A stretch of 64,000 nucleotides of DNA, from the NCBI RefSeq assembly GCF_902506575.1, contig NZ_LR732544.1:829296-893295 (forward strand), read 5' to 3'. Position numbers and translations under genes: made by a program. Within the stretch, counting starts at the first letter, position 1. Every line of letters starts with the position of its first letter. Positions 26,807 to 35,831 of this stretch are shown piece by piece. The notes under the pieces are model-generated. The model saw only the letters and a list, made by a program, of their open reading frames with translations, was not told the origin of the DNA and searched no databases. This stretch comes from Streptomyces mexicanus (GTDB lineage: Bacteria > Actinomycetota > Actinomycetes > Streptomycetales > Streptomycetaceae).

Positions 26807-28102
26807 GTGGTGTCCTCCGCGTCTTTGCCCCCGCCCTCCGAGGCGGGCGTCGCCGCCACCGGTGCGCAGCCCGCCACCGACACCGGCGGCGGTCCAGGCT
26901 CCCGCACGATCCTGGTGATGTCCGTGGCCGTCGGGCTGTGCGTGGCCGGCAACTACTACGCCCAGCCGCTGTTGGACACCATCGCCCGCGACCTGCATCT
27001 GTCGTCCGCGTCGGCGGCGCTCGTGGTGACGGCCGCCCAAGTGGGATACGTGCTGGGACTCGTCCTGCTGCTGCCCCTGGGCGACCTGCTGGAACGGCGC
27101 CGCCTGGTGTGCGGCCTCACCCTGGCCACGGCGTGCTCGCTCGCGCTGTCGGCGAGCGCGCCGAACGCCGCGCTGCTCCTCGCCGGGACCGCGCTGACCG
27201 GCCTGCTGGCGGTGACGGCGCAGATCCTCGTGCCCTTCGCCGCGGGCCTGGCCGCCCCCCACCGGCGCGGCCGGACGGTGGGCACGGTGATGAGCGGTCT
27301 GGTGCTGGGCATGCTGCTGGCCCGCACCGCCTCCGGGGCGCTCGCCGCCGTCGGCGGGTGGCGCACCGTGTACTGGGTCGCGGCGGCGGCCATGCTGGTC
27401 CTGACCGCGGTGCTGCACCGGGTGCTGCCGCGCTACCGGGCCAACGCCGGTCTGTCCTACGGGCGGCTGCTGCGCTCCACCGCCGCGTTGCTGATCCAGG
27501 AGCCGGTGCTGCGCGTCCGGTCGGTGCTCGGCATGCTGGCCTTCGCCTGCTTCAGCGTGCTGTGGACATCCCTGGCGTTCCTGCTGTCCGGCCCCGGATA
27601 CGGCTGGTCGGACGGCGAGATCGGCCTTCTCGGACTGGCCGGTGCGGCGGGTGCGATCGCGGCCCAGGCGGCGGGGCGGCTGGCCGACCGCGGCCGTACC
27701 ACGCTGACCACGGCGGTCGGCGCGCTGCTCCTGCTCGGCTCGTGGTGGCCGGTGGCCCTGGGAGCCCACCATCTGACGGCTCTGCTCATCGGGATCGTGG
27801 TGCTGGACCTCGCCCACCAGGGCGTGCACATCACCAACCAGTCCCTGATCTACTCCCTGCGGCCCGAGGCACGCGGACGGATCACCTCGGCCTACATGAC
27901 GTGCTACTTCGTCGGCGGCGCGGCCGGTTCGGCACTGGCCGGACTGGTCCACGCCCGTGCCGGATGGCAGGGGGTGTGCACCCTGGGTGCCACCCTGGCG
28001 GTCCTGCTGTGCCTGGTATGGGCGGCGGACATCGTCAGGGCACGCAGGGCAGCGGCTGTTTCAGTGCCGCCGACGGCGCGCTCGTCGGTCGGGGACCGAT
28101 GA
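26807..28102 (+). CDS. MFS transporter (drug/metabolite exporter type)
   Basis: A 431-residue MFS protein with about twelve membrane helices. GNYYAQPLLDTIARDL in helix 1, LLPLGDLLERRRLV after helix 2 and GGWRTVYWVAAAAML in helix 6 are typical of the YgaY/NepI-like efflux group. It is divergent from a LysR regulator that probably controls it. GTG 26807 follows AAGGGAG; GTG 26810 is an equally possible start. The stop overlaps the ATG of the next small gene (ATGA), so the two are probably coupled. Substrate is unknown. Confidence 0.88.
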   Translation: MVSSASLPPPSEAGVAATGAQPATDTGGGPGSRTILVMSVAVGLCVAGNYYAQPLLDTIARDLHLSSASAALVVTAAQVGYVLGLVLLLPLGDLLERRRLVCGLTLATACSLALSASAPNAALLLAGTALTGLLAVTAQILVPFAAGLAAPHRRGRTVGTVMSGLVLGMLLARTASGALAAVGGWRTVYWVAAAAMLVLTAVLHRVLPRYRANAGLSYGRLLRSTAALLIQEPVLRVRSVLGMLAFACFSVLWTSLAFLLSGPGYGWSDGEIGLLGLAGAAGAIAAQAAGRLADRGRTTLTTAVGALLLLGSWWPVALGAHHLTALLIGIVVLDLAHQGVHITNQSLIYSLRPEARGRITSAYMTCYFVGGAAGSALAGLVHARAGWQGVCTLGATLAVLLCLVWAADIVRARRAAAVSVPPTARSSVGDR

Positions 28103-28485
28103 AGCGCGGAAGGCCCCCGCGCCCGGAGGGACACCGTGGGCCGGACCCAAGGGGGCAGGTGTTCACCGACCAGCGCCGGCTGCGGCGATGGATCAAGAGC
28201 GACGTGACACTCCTGCGCGTGCACCAAGCCCTGCGCGGGACGGAGTTCCCGGCCGCGCAGGCCGACCACCTGGCCTGGCTGGAGAGCGTGTCCCGAACCC
28301 TCGGCAGCAGCACGTTGTCGGTCGCCGCGGTGGAGATCGTCGTGGCGGAATGGCAGCGGCGCAGCGCCCACCTCGCCGGCTGCCTGCCGCAACCACCGCC
28401 GGCCGTCGTCGTGTTGGCGGCACCCCTGCGTGTCCCCGGCGCCTCACGTCGCCGCCTCGTGCCACGCGCCGCCGCCGCGCGGTGA
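28099..28485 (+). CDS. Hypothetical protein coupled to the MFS gene
   Basis: A 128-residue frame that starts inside the MFS stop codon (ATGA). It begins MKRGRPPRPEGHRGPDPRG and has an amphipathic middle (RRWIKSDVTLLRVHQALRG), then a proline/alanine-rich tail. No family is recognised. The coupling and continuous frame favour a real gene, but the GC-rich tail could be non-coding. Confidence 0.4.
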   Translation: MKRGRPPRPEGHRGPDPRGQVFTDQRRLRRWIKSDVTLLRVHQALRGTEFPAAQADHLAWLESVSRTLGSSTLSVAAVEIVVAEWQRRSAHLAGCLPQPPPAVVVLAAPLRVPGASRRRLVPRAAAAR

Positions 28486-28651
28486 CCGGGGTGTGCGGGG
28501 AGCGGTCACCGGCCGCCCCTGCTGAGGAACGTCTCCCGGGCACCGGGCGGACCGTGTGGCGCGTGGACCACTGTCCCGTTTTCCGCGGACCGCTGTCCCG
28601 CCTCCTTGGGGGGCGTCGTCCTTCTCGGGTTTCTCGGGGATGTCGTCCTCG

Positions 28652-28882
28652 TCAACGCGTGCCGGGCAGAGCGTTGTCCAGGAGGATCTCTGCGGCCGCC
28701 CGTGCGTGTCGGCCGTAGTCCGCGTCGCCCAGCGCCATGGCGCGGCTGGCGGCCCCGTCCGCGAGGGTCACGAGCTGCTCGGCGAGTACGGCGGGCTCGC
28801 GGCAGCCCAGTTCCGTCACCAGGGCGGTCACCAGCCGCGCCACAGCGAAGGGGGTCCGGCCCCCTCTCTTCTGCCGCGGCAT
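28652..28882 (-). pseudogene. TetR-family regulator remnant (C-terminal part)
   Basis: The minus-strand frame encodes about 70 residues like the C-terminal dimerisation end of a TetR protein: ALVTELGCREPAVLAEQL, then VTLADGAASRAMALGD and AAAEILLDNALPG. The N-terminal HTH is absent upstream. It is read as a decayed regulator whose DNA-binding end has been lost. Confidence 0.65.
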
Positions 28883-29136
28883 CGATGCGTCCCCCGGCCC
28901 CCCGCGATGACGTGGGTTCGGCGGGGTGCTGTCCGCGGCCCACGGCCCCCGAGAACATCACGACAGAGCCATGCCTGACCACCAGTGAGCTGCCACACGA
29001 TGCCCCGATCGCACCGGGTCAGGCGATGTCAGACTCGGCGCGGCCGGGCCGTTTCGGTGCCATGATGATCGCCGAGCGGCTTCTCCTTGCGGCACGCCAT
29101 CCGGCAGCCCCGAGCCGCACCGCGCGACAGCGGGCC

Positions 29137-29298
29137 GACGAAAGGACTCGGATCAAGGTCGCCCCGCTGACCATCGGCGACGGGATCCCTCTGTTCTCCC
29201 GCAAGGCGGCCTTCGACCCGCGCACCTGGACGCTCACCGACCACACGGTTCTCAAGAGCAGCGCGTTGATCCTCACCTATACACGAGCCACCAGCTGA
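29137..29298 (+). pseudogene. RibD/dihydrofolate-reductase-family C-terminal remnant
   Basis: The last 50 or so residues of a RibD C-terminal (dihydrofolate reductase-like) protein are readable: IKVAPLTIGDGIPLFSRKAA, FDPRTWTLTDHTVLKSSAL and ILTYTRATS before the stop. The NADPH-binding N-terminal part is not present upstream. It is a fragment, not a working gene. Confidence 0.6.
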
Positions 29299-29469
29299 CG
29301 CCCGGGTGGCCGGGCCGTCCCGTACCGGCGATCGGGCCGGGCGGTCCCCGCACCGGCGACACGAGCAAGTGCCCGGCGCGGGCCTCCCGCGGCGGCCGGG
29401 GCCTCGGACGTTCAGGGGGACGATGCCGACGTCAGGCCGTTGTCAGTGCCTGCTGGCAGGATCACCGGC

Positions 29470-29898
29470 ATGACACCGTTGATTCTCACCGACATCGAAC
29501 GAGCCGTTCGCAGCAGTTGGAGTGCCGAGACGTGCACGCCGGAGTTCCGATCGCGCTGGAGCGAGGACAACCCGGCCCGGGACCAGTGCGGAGTGACCGC
29601 CATGGTGCTCAATGACCTGCTGGGAGGCGAACTGATCCGAGGGGAGGTCCACGTCGAGGGGAAGCGTGTGGACTACCACTGGTGGAACCGCCTCGGCATG
29701 GGCGTCGAGATCGACCTCACCCGTGAGCAGTTCGGCCCGGAAGAGACCGTCGTCGGAGGCATCGTGATCCCCCGCCCGCCGGTGACCGAATGGCGCAGGC
29801 TCAGAGAGGAGTACGAACTTCTCCGTGACCGTGTCCTGGACAAGCTCGAACGGCGGCAGGTGACGGCCTCTGCCCCCGGGCCTCGTCAGCCGGACTGA
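29470..29898 (+). CDS. YunG-like protein
   Basis: A 142-residue protein resembling the YunG family of small cytosolic proteins of unknown function. Features are an N-terminal SSWSAETCTPEFRSRWSEDN, QCGVTAMVLNDLLGGEL near residue 40, YHWWNRLGMGVEIDLTREQF near 70, and a charged C-terminal helix. The ATG at 29470 is taken because TTG-initiated extension to 29440 has no ribosome site. It stands alone, flanked by non-coding sequence. Confidence 0.7.
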   Translation: MTPLILTDIERAVRSSWSAETCTPEFRSRWSEDNPARDQCGVTAMVLNDLLGGELIRGEVHVEGKRVDYHWWNRLGMGVEIDLTREQFGPEETVVGGIVIPRPPVTEWRRLREEYELLRDRVLDKLERRQVTASAPGPRQPD

Positions 29899-30314
29899 AC
29901 CTGTCCGGTTCGCAGGCGGTGGTGGCCGCCCGGGGCGGGGTCGGTCAAGGCCCTCGCCCGGGATCAGGCCGGCACGAGGCCCCCGCCGCCGGCGAGCCCC
30001 TCCGCCCTTCCCGGGGTGACGACGGTGAGTTCGTAGTCGTGCCGTGTTCCGGGCTGCCCCTGCCCTTGGCCAACCTGCGGGAGCAGGCGATGAGGTGCGG
30101 CCGCCAGCCGCACTCGGGGGCCCGGGTCCGGAGGAGCGCCAGGTCCTGGCGGGTGGCCGTACTGGTGCCTGTGACGGCCCGGACGGGTCGAGCCGGTCCG
30201 CCGGCCGGCGGGGAAGCCGCCGACGCCGGCCGGAGACGTGGCGTCGGGCGTGGCACGCGGCTGTCCGGGGCGGCCGGGAGCCGGCGTCCCGGACAGCGGG
30301 GAGTGACATCACCG
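29899..30314. other. Gene-free stretch
   Basis: Between the YunG-like gene and the end of the pectate lyase gene only arginine- and proline-rich shadow frames are found on both strands. No repeat or clear hairpin is seen. Confidence 0.6.
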
Positions 30315-31865
30315 TCAGGCGTAGGTCTCGAACTCGGCGACCTGCGGGGTGCCGGACGCACCGGTGATCTCGTAGGTGATCTTGCGCAGCGAGGTCTGCG
30401 GGAAGGTGACCGCGCCCGCGCCGCTGCCGGAGGCCAGGACGACCCCGGTGTCCCCGTTCACGACCCGCCAGGACGTGATGGTTCCCACGGTGCCGGCGGT
30501 CTCGCGGATGTCGATGCGCGACACCGAGGTGGGGGAGCCCCACTTGATCGAGATGGAGCCGGTCGGGCCGGCCGGCGACCAGTAGGTGCCCAGGTCACCG
30601 TCCCGCACGTTGCCGTAGCTCGTGCCGGATGCCTTGCTGGAGCCGTCGGAACCCGCCCCGATACTGAGGTTCGCCCCGCTGGGCGGGGTCGGCGTGGGGG
30701 AGGTCGGCGCGGGGCCCGACGGCGTCGGTGTGGGTGTCGGCCCGGGAGTCTGCGGGGAGCAACTGCCGTCCGACACCCGCAGACCCTTGTTCGCGCCCGC
30801 CGTGGCGGTGACGACATCCGGCACGCAGGCGGCCGGGTCGAGACGGTAGGAGTACGGGATGCTGACCGTGGTGTTGGACGTGGGGTCCGGGCCCGCGGGA
30901 TGGTTCTCCGTGCCCTCGGCGGACCAGGTCACGTTGTCGTAGATGTTGCCGCTGACCTGCCAGTAACCGAGTTTGTCGGTGTAGAAGGTGCCGAGGACGT
31001 CCTTGGAGTCCTTGAAGTAGTTGTTCTCCACCTTGACGTGCGCCCCGACCCGGGAGTTGATGCCGGACTTGTTCAGGCTCACGAAGTAGTTGTCGTAGGT
31101 GTGGGCCGTGCCGCCGCGCAGCAGGGGCGCGCGGGAGTCGATGTTCTCGTACAGGTTGTGGTGGTAGGTGACGAAGCTGCTGGAGACGTCGGTGTCGCTG
31201 TGCCCGACGAGGCCGCCCCGGCCGGAGTTGCGCAGGATGCTGTAGGACAGCGTCACGTACCGGGTGTTGTCCTTCAGGTCGAAGAGGCTGTCGTAGCCCT
31301 CGTCCTCGCCGCCCGAGGCTTCCAGAGTGACGTGGTCGACCCAGACGTTGTGGACATCGGTCTCCATGCCGATGGCGTCGCCGCCGTTGGAGGTGGGTGA
31401 GCCCGACTTCTTGACGTTCCGGACCGTCACGTTCCGGATGATGATGTTGCTGGAGTCGCGGACGTGGATGCCCAGTTGGTCGAACACGGCCCCGCTGCCC
31501 ACCCCGATGAGCGTGACGTTGCTGACGCCCTTCAACTCGATCCTGTCGTCGGCGGTGTCGCAGCTGTCGCCCGAGACCTTGCTGGTGTTGCCGTGATCGA
31601 TGGTCCCCTCGACCTCGATGACGAGGGGGGTGCTGCTGTCGGCCCGGTTGCACAGGGCCTGGTGGATCTGCGTTCCCGTGGTGGCCCGGACCGTCTGTCC
31701 GCCCGTCCCGCCGGTGGTGCCGCCGTTCTGGGTGGCGTAGCCGCCGGCGTCGTCGGTCGCCGCCGATGCCTCGGGCCCCGACAGCGCCACGCCGGTCGCG
31801 GCGGCGGCCGCGAGGGCCATCGTGGCCAGCGCCGCGTGGACTCGCGTGGCTCTTGGTCGTCTCAT
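30315..31865 (-). CDS. Secreted pectate lyase (PL1) with C-terminal discoidin-like domain
   Basis: A 516-residue secreted pectate lyase that cleaves polygalacturonate by beta-elimination. A signal peptide ends near SGPEASA (about residue 36). The PL1 beta-helix (about 45-345) shows VWVDHVTLEASGG, DEGYDSLFDLKDNTRYV and YHHNLYENIDSRAPLLRGG with the catalytic Arg region. A Pro/Thr linker (TPTPTPSGPAPTSPTPTP) leads to a C-terminal domain (about 400-516, SIKWGSPTSVSRIDIRETAG) like a discoidin/F5-8 carbohydrate-binding module. AAAGGA and GAGG lie before the ATG. A LacI-type palindrome 165 bp upstream suggests carbon-source control. Confidence 0.92.
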   Translation of the reverse strand: MRRPRATRVHAALATMALAAAAATGVALSGPEASAATDDAGGYATQNGGTTGGTGGQTVRATTGTQIHQALCNRADSSTPLVIEVEGTIDHGNTSKVSGDSCDTADDRIELKGVSNVTLIGVGSGAVFDQLGIHVRDSSNIIIRNVTVRNVKKSGSPTSNGGDAIGMETDVHNVWVDHVTLEASGGEDEGYDSLFDLKDNTRYVTLSYSILRNSGRGGLVGHSDTDVSSSFVTYHHNLYENIDSRAPLLRGGTAHTYDNYFVSLNKSGINSRVGAHVKVENNYFKDSKDVLGTFYTDKLGYWQVSGNIYDNVTWSAEGTENHPAGPDPTSNTTVSIPYSYRLDPAACVPDVVTATAGANKGLRVSDGSCSPQTPGPTPTPTPSGPAPTSPTPTPPSGANLSIGAGSDGSSKASGTSYGNVRDGDLGTYWSPAGPTGSISIKWGSPTSVSRIDIRETAGTVGTITSWRVVNGDTGVVLASGSGAGAVTFPQTSLRKITYEITGASGTPQVAEFETYA

Positions 31866-32028
31866 CCTCGCCCTGTCCTTTCGTCGTCGAACGCGGTGCC
31901 GATCCGTTCACCTTGTTCACAAGGCTGAATGTCCATCGAAGTGATGAACGGTACGGCGGAACGTACGTCAACCCTTGCGGGAGTCGATGTCGATGAGCGG
32001 ATGCCCGTCTGCGCGGCTCCCTCGGGCG

Positions 32029-32042
32029 TGAAAGCGCTTTCC
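32029..32042. promoter_or_regulatory. Candidate LacI-family operator upstream of pectate lyase
   Basis: TGAAAGCGCTTTCC contains the perfect 12-bp palindrome GAAAGCGCTTTC at 32030-32041, the classic LacI/CcpA-like cre form. It lies 165 bp before the pectate lyase start and 160-206 bp before the kinase gene on the other strand. Confidence 0.55.
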
Positions 32043-32234
32043 GACAGGGAGGTTAGGGTGACGCGGGAGAGGCGACAAGGTTCTGTGCAGTTATGGAGTT
32101 GGTGCTTCCGCTTCATTCACATGAACGGGGCCTTTCTGAGGGCTGCGCTTCGTCCCAGGAAGGCCGAGCGGTGCCGCAACCACGGCGGCTGAACGCCCCG
32201 GGTGTCACCGGCGGCCGATAACGTGAACGCCGTG

Positions 32235-32768
32235 ATGGTGGGTACTGAAGAAACCCGGCTGGTCGTGCTCCGCGGCAACAGTGCCTCGGGCAAGTCGTCC
32301 GTGGCGGCCGGCCTGCGCGAGAGGTTCGGCCGTGGCCTGGCCCTGGTCGGGCAGGACAACCTCCGCCGCATCGTGCTGCGCGAACGGGACCGGCCCGGCG
32401 CGGCCAACATCGGCCTGATCGACCTGACGGCCCGCTACGCCCTGGACGCGGGCTATCACGTCGTGGTCGAGGGCATCCTCTACGCCGACCACTACGGCGA
32501 CATGCTCGCCCGGCTGCGTGCCGACCACCGGGGCCCGACCCACGCCTACTACCTGGACGTGCCGTTCGAGGAGACCCTCGCCCGGCATGCCACCAAGCCG
32601 ATCGCCGACGACGTCGACGCGACGCAACTGCGCGACTGGTACCGGCCGCGCGATCTGCTCCCCGGTGGCGTCGAGACCGTCATCGGAGCGGACAGCACTC
32701 TGCGGGAGACCATTGACCGCATCATGCTCGACACCGGCCTGGCCCGCTTGCCCGCGCTGGATCGCTGA
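32235..32768 (+). CDS. P-loop kinase (AAA/chloramphenicol-phosphotransferase-like)
   Basis: A 177-residue P-loop protein. The Walker A motif is RGNSASGKSSVAAGLRERFG near the N-terminus, followed by VGQDNLRRIVLRERD and VVVEGILYADHYG, and near residue 120 ETLARHATKP. The size and layout match small antibiotic or nucleoside kinases; substrate is not known. ATG 32235 or the overlapping GTG 32232 is the likely start, with GATAAC 15 bases upstream as a possible -10 for a leaderless message. GTG 32202 is a further in-frame option without a ribosome site. Confidence 0.75.
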   Translation: MVGTEETRLVVLRGNSASGKSSVAAGLRERFGRGLALVGQDNLRRIVLRERDRPGAANIGLIDLTARYALDAGYHVVVEGILYADHYGDMLARLRADHRGPTHAYYLDVPFEETLARHATKPIADDVDATQLRDWYRPRDLLPGGVETVIGADSTLRETIDRIMLDTGLARLPALDR

Positions 32769-32975
32769 GCGGGGCGCCTTGCGGCAGGTGGTGAGCCGTC
32801 GTTGCCCACTGTCGTAGCCGAGTGAGGGGTCGGACGAGCAGTGGCGTCGCGACCGGGCTGGTCTTCACCGCGTGGGTCTCCCGCCCGGATCGCCGTTCGG
32901 GTCTCGCGGCGTGAAGGACCGGCACCGTTCGGGCAGTGGCCGTCGGGGCGCGTACGGGATGCCTGAGATCGTCAA

Positions 32976-33015
32976 CGCGATCCCGCGATCCCGCGATCCC
33001 GCGATCCCGCGATCC
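32976..33015. repeat. Five-copy 8-bp tandem repeat
   Basis: Five exact copies of CGCGATCC in a row, in the 294-bp gap between the kinase and SDR gene ends. Confidence 0.9.
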
Positions 33016-33062
33016 CCTGGCCTCTGCGTCATCTTCTGGGGCTCATCGGATGCGGGGCGCGG

Positions 33063-33857
33063 TCAGGCGAGGGTTTCGCCGCCATCTACGGTGATGACCT
33101 GGCCGGTGACGTAGTTGTTCGCCATGAGGAAGAGGGCCGAGGCGGCGGCTTCCTCGGCGGTGCCGAAGCGGCCGAGGGGAGCGGTCGATCCGGCGGCGGC
33201 GATCGCGTCGTCGGAGTCCAGCCCCGGTGCCGAGCGCAGGAGCGGTGTGTCGATCCGGCCGAAGCGGACGGCGTTCACGCGCAGCCGTGCGGGCGCGAGT
33301 TCCACGGCGAGGGCCCTGGTGAGGGTCTCCACGGCACCGACGACCGACAGCGGGGCGGACATCCCGGGAGCGGGGCGGACCACGAGAATCCCTGAGCTGA
33401 ACGTGAGCGAGCCTCCCGCTGGAAGCCGGGTCGCCGCCGCGCGGGCCGCGGTGAAGGCCGCCTGGAGGCGGGAGTCCAAGGTGGTGCGGATGTCGTCGGC
33501 TGACAGCCCGGTCAGGGGGCCGGCGCCGCTGATGCCTCCCGCGGTGACGAACACATGGTCGACGCGACCTGCCCTGTCGCATGCCTCGGCGAGGGTCTGC
33601 TCGTCGCCGCCGTCGCCGGCAACGGCCAGCACGGCGTCGTCGCGATCCTCGGCCGGGCTTGCGCCTCGCACCCGGGAGACCGCGGCCTTCAGCCGGTCCG
33701 GATCGCGGCCGACCAGCACGACGCGGGCGCCGACCGAACGCAGCAGGACGGCTGCCGCCAGCCCGATGCCCGAGCTTCCGCCGATGAGAACGGCGGTCGA
33801 ACCGGAGAGCGCGCTCGGCAGCGGCGAGCGAACGGGGATGGGAGTCGCAGTGCTCAC
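33063..33857 (-). CDS. Short-chain dehydrogenase/reductase-like protein lacking YxxxK
   Basis: A 264-residue SDR-fold protein. The cofactor motif VLIGGSSGIGLAAAV, the VLVGRDPDRL acidic end and the C-terminal ITVDGGET are present. Where the family has YxxxK, this one reads MSAPLSVVGAVETLTRAL, so the catalytic Tyr and Lys are missing. It may not be a classical oxidoreductase. GTG 33857 has GGAAGG before it and starts MSTATPIPVRSP. It is divergent from a TetR gene with a palindrome between them. Confidence 0.85.
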   Translation of the reverse strand: MSTATPIPVRSPLPSALSGSTAVLIGGSSGIGLAAAVLLRSVGARVVLVGRDPDRLKAAVSRVRGASPAEDRDDAVLAVAGDGGDEQTLAEACDRAGRVDHVFVTAGGISGAGPLTGLSADDIRTTLDSRLQAAFTAARAAATRLPAGGSLTFSSGILVVRPAPGMSAPLSVVGAVETLTRALAVELAPARLRVNAVRFGRIDTPLLRSAPGLDSDDAIAAAGSTAPLGRFGTAEEAAASALFLMANNYVTGQVITVDGGETLA

Positions 33858-33878
33858 GGGAAAGCCTTCCAGAGAAGT

Positions 33879-33895
33879 AAACCAACTGGTTGTTT
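33879..33895. promoter_or_regulatory. Candidate TetR operator between SDR and tetR
   Basis: AAACCAACTGGTTGTTT has AACCA / TGGTT arms around a two-base centre and lies between the divergent SDR and TetR starts (33857 and 33958). Confidence 0.6.
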
Positions 33896-33957
33896 TAGCG
33901 CTGGCCCGATACTGCCGCCTGGACGGAGCGGAGTCAACCGGATGGGTTAATCTGCTC

Positions 33958-34578
33958 ATGGCCTATGACGCGGAAGACACCAGACGGCGCATCTTCGCCG
34001 CCGCCACCGCCGAGTTCGCCGAGCACGGCTTGGCGGGGGCCAGGGTGGACCGGATCGCGACGGCCGCCAAGGCCAACAAGCAGGCCATCTACCTGTATTA
34101 CGGGAGCAAGGAGAAGCTGTTCGCCGCCGTCCTGCGGGCGAAGCTGGAGGAGGTCCGCGCCTCCGTCTCCATCGATCCCGACGCGGTGGCCGAGTCGGTG
34201 GGGCAACTCTTCGACTGGTACCAGGAACACCCGGAGCTGATCAGGCTGCTGCTGTGGGAGGCGCTGGAGGCGGGCGACGAACCCGAGGAGAGCGAGCGGG
34301 AGCGCCGCGACGGTTTCCGTGAGAAGGTCCACCATCTCGTGGACGGAGGTGTGGGCCGGGATCTCCCCGAGGACGCGCGCGTCCGCGCCGCCCAGGACCT
34401 GCTGTTCACCATCATGGGACTGATCGCGTGGAACTTCGCGGTGCCCAGGATGGTCCGCGTGGTCCTGGACGAGGACACCTACCAGGCCGCCTTCGCCCGC
34501 CGCCGCGAGACAGTGATCGAAGCCGCTCGCACACTCGCCGGCGCCACCGGACGCCTCCACAGCAGGGTCTCGGAGTAG
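33958..34578 (+). CDS. TetR-family regulator
   Basis: A 206-residue TetR regulator with HTH residues about 6-55 (ATAEFAEHGLAGARVDRIAT, then AAKANKQAIYLYYGSKEKLF). The C-terminal part is the usual all-helical ligand domain. There is no clear ribosome site before ATG 33958; GGTTAAT lies 8 bp upstream and could be the -10 of a leaderless transcript. Its most likely target is the divergent SDR gene through the palindrome between them. Confidence 0.88.
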   Translation: MAYDAEDTRRRIFAAATAEFAEHGLAGARVDRIATAAKANKQAIYLYYGSKEKLFAAVLRAKLEEVRASVSIDPDAVAESVGQLFDWYQEHPELIRLLLWEALEAGDEPEESERERRDGFREKVHHLVDGGVGRDLPEDARVRAAQDLLFTIMGLIAWNFAVPRMVRVVLDEDTYQAAFARRRETVIEAARTLAGATGRLHSRVSE

Positions 34579-34967
34579 CGGTTCGGGCACGCCGCCGCCG
34601 AGGCTTCGGTCATCGAGCCGCCGAAGTTCCACCGACACCTGCCGACTTCAACGCGTCTGTGTACGGCCGTCGGTACCCGAGGACGAAGCCCCGTTGTCCA
34701 CGCGGCCCAGCGAGGACGGTGGCCGGCCACGCGCAACCACGCCGTGCTGGGAAGAGCGAGGACACCACCCGCCGGCGGCCACCGCGCCCACCACCACTGA
34801 CCCCCTGGCCGCCGTCGGCGTCAGCCCGACCAGGGCGTGGACGACGCGTTCGGCCTGGGGCCGAGCATCCCTCGCGCCGCGCGCCGTGCGGTCGGCCGGG
34901 GGCCTCCCGCCAGCGCTGCGCGCGCCCTCACCCGCCGGGCCGACACGTGCGGCGCGAACCGGTCGGC
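34579..34967. other. Gene-free stretch
   Basis: No convincing gene, repeat or hairpin was found between the TetR stop and the DUF1963 gene end; only high-GC shadow frames. Confidence 0.55.
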
Positions 34968-35831
34968 TCAGGGGTTCCAGTACACGTCGGTGAACGTCCG
35001 GTCGAAGCGCCCGGCCTCCAGGTCCTTGCGCTGGATCGCCCAGTGGACGCTGGACCCGGCCGCCACATCGCCGAGCTCGGGGCTCCAGCTCGCGAGCAGC
35101 ACCCAGTCCTCGACGTTCTCCGACACCGGCTCCCCACCGCCCCACTCGCCCGTCGACGCCTGCTCCACCGCGCACTCCACCAGGCCTGCCAGCGGGTCGA
35201 GATGAACCATCTCCTCGTCGGCGTAGCCGCCTATGTGCAGGGGGCCCCGGAGGTCGAGGTAGCGGCACGCCATCTCCCACTCCTCGGCCAGTTCCTCGGC
35301 GTGGGGGAAGCCGGGCAGGGGCTCCAGGTCGCCATCGGGCAGTTCGATCTCGTAGTGGTACGGCAGTGACGGCTCGGTCCGCACCCGCAACTCGCCCTGC
35401 GGGAAGGCGTCGGCCACCTCCCGCTCCTCCGGAATGCCGTGGGGATCCCAGGCGTACGTGTCGTGTTCCTCCGTGGCAGCCCCGGCGGGGACGTGCACGA
35501 CCGCACCGTGGTTGCCGAGGTCACCCCTGTCGCGCGGCCAGGCGAAGAGGAGCAGGTGTCCGTCGGACGGCAGGGGCAGGTCCGTCGAGGCCGGCGGCAG
35601 CGCCGTGAGGTCGATGGAGGCGACGTAGGGGAACGGCGGGTGCGGGGTGCCGACCGGCAGCAGCACGGGGCCGCCGAACCGGGCGGCGGCCGGGCCGTCC
35701 TCGCGCGTCGACAGCACCGCGCAGGGCCGCACCATGTCGATCCAGCGGTCGACTTCGTCGGCAGGGATGTCCAGTTGGACCGCCGCGTCGCGGAAACGGG
35801 TCAGTCGCTCGCGTAGCTTTTCGAAAGTCAC
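34968..35831 (-). CDS. DUF1963 (YwqG-like) protein
   Basis: A 287-residue cytosolic protein with DUF1963 features: FGGPVLLPVGTPHPP near residue 55, YVASIDLTALPP, GHLLLFAWPRDRGD and the C-terminal LAGLVECAVEQA and WVLLASW. The YwqG family has no known biochemistry. GTG 35831 starts VTFEKLRERLTRFRDAAV; the frame is open to 36155 but that part is arginine-rich. It appears as a single gene. Confidence 0.75.
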   Translation of the reverse strand: MTFEKLRERLTRFRDAAVQLDIPADEVDRWIDMVRPCAVLSTREDGPAAARFGGPVLLPVGTPHPPFPYVASIDLTALPPASTDLPLPSDGHLLLFAWPRDRGDLGNHGAVVHVPAGAATEEHDTYAWDPHGIPEEREVADAFPQGELRVRTEPSLPYHYEIELPDGDLEPLPGFPHAEELAEEWEMACRYLDLRGPLHIGGYADEEMVHLDPLAGLVECAVEQASTGEWGGGEPVSENVEDWVLLASWSPELGDVAAGSSVHWAIQRKDLEAGRFDRTFTDVYWNP

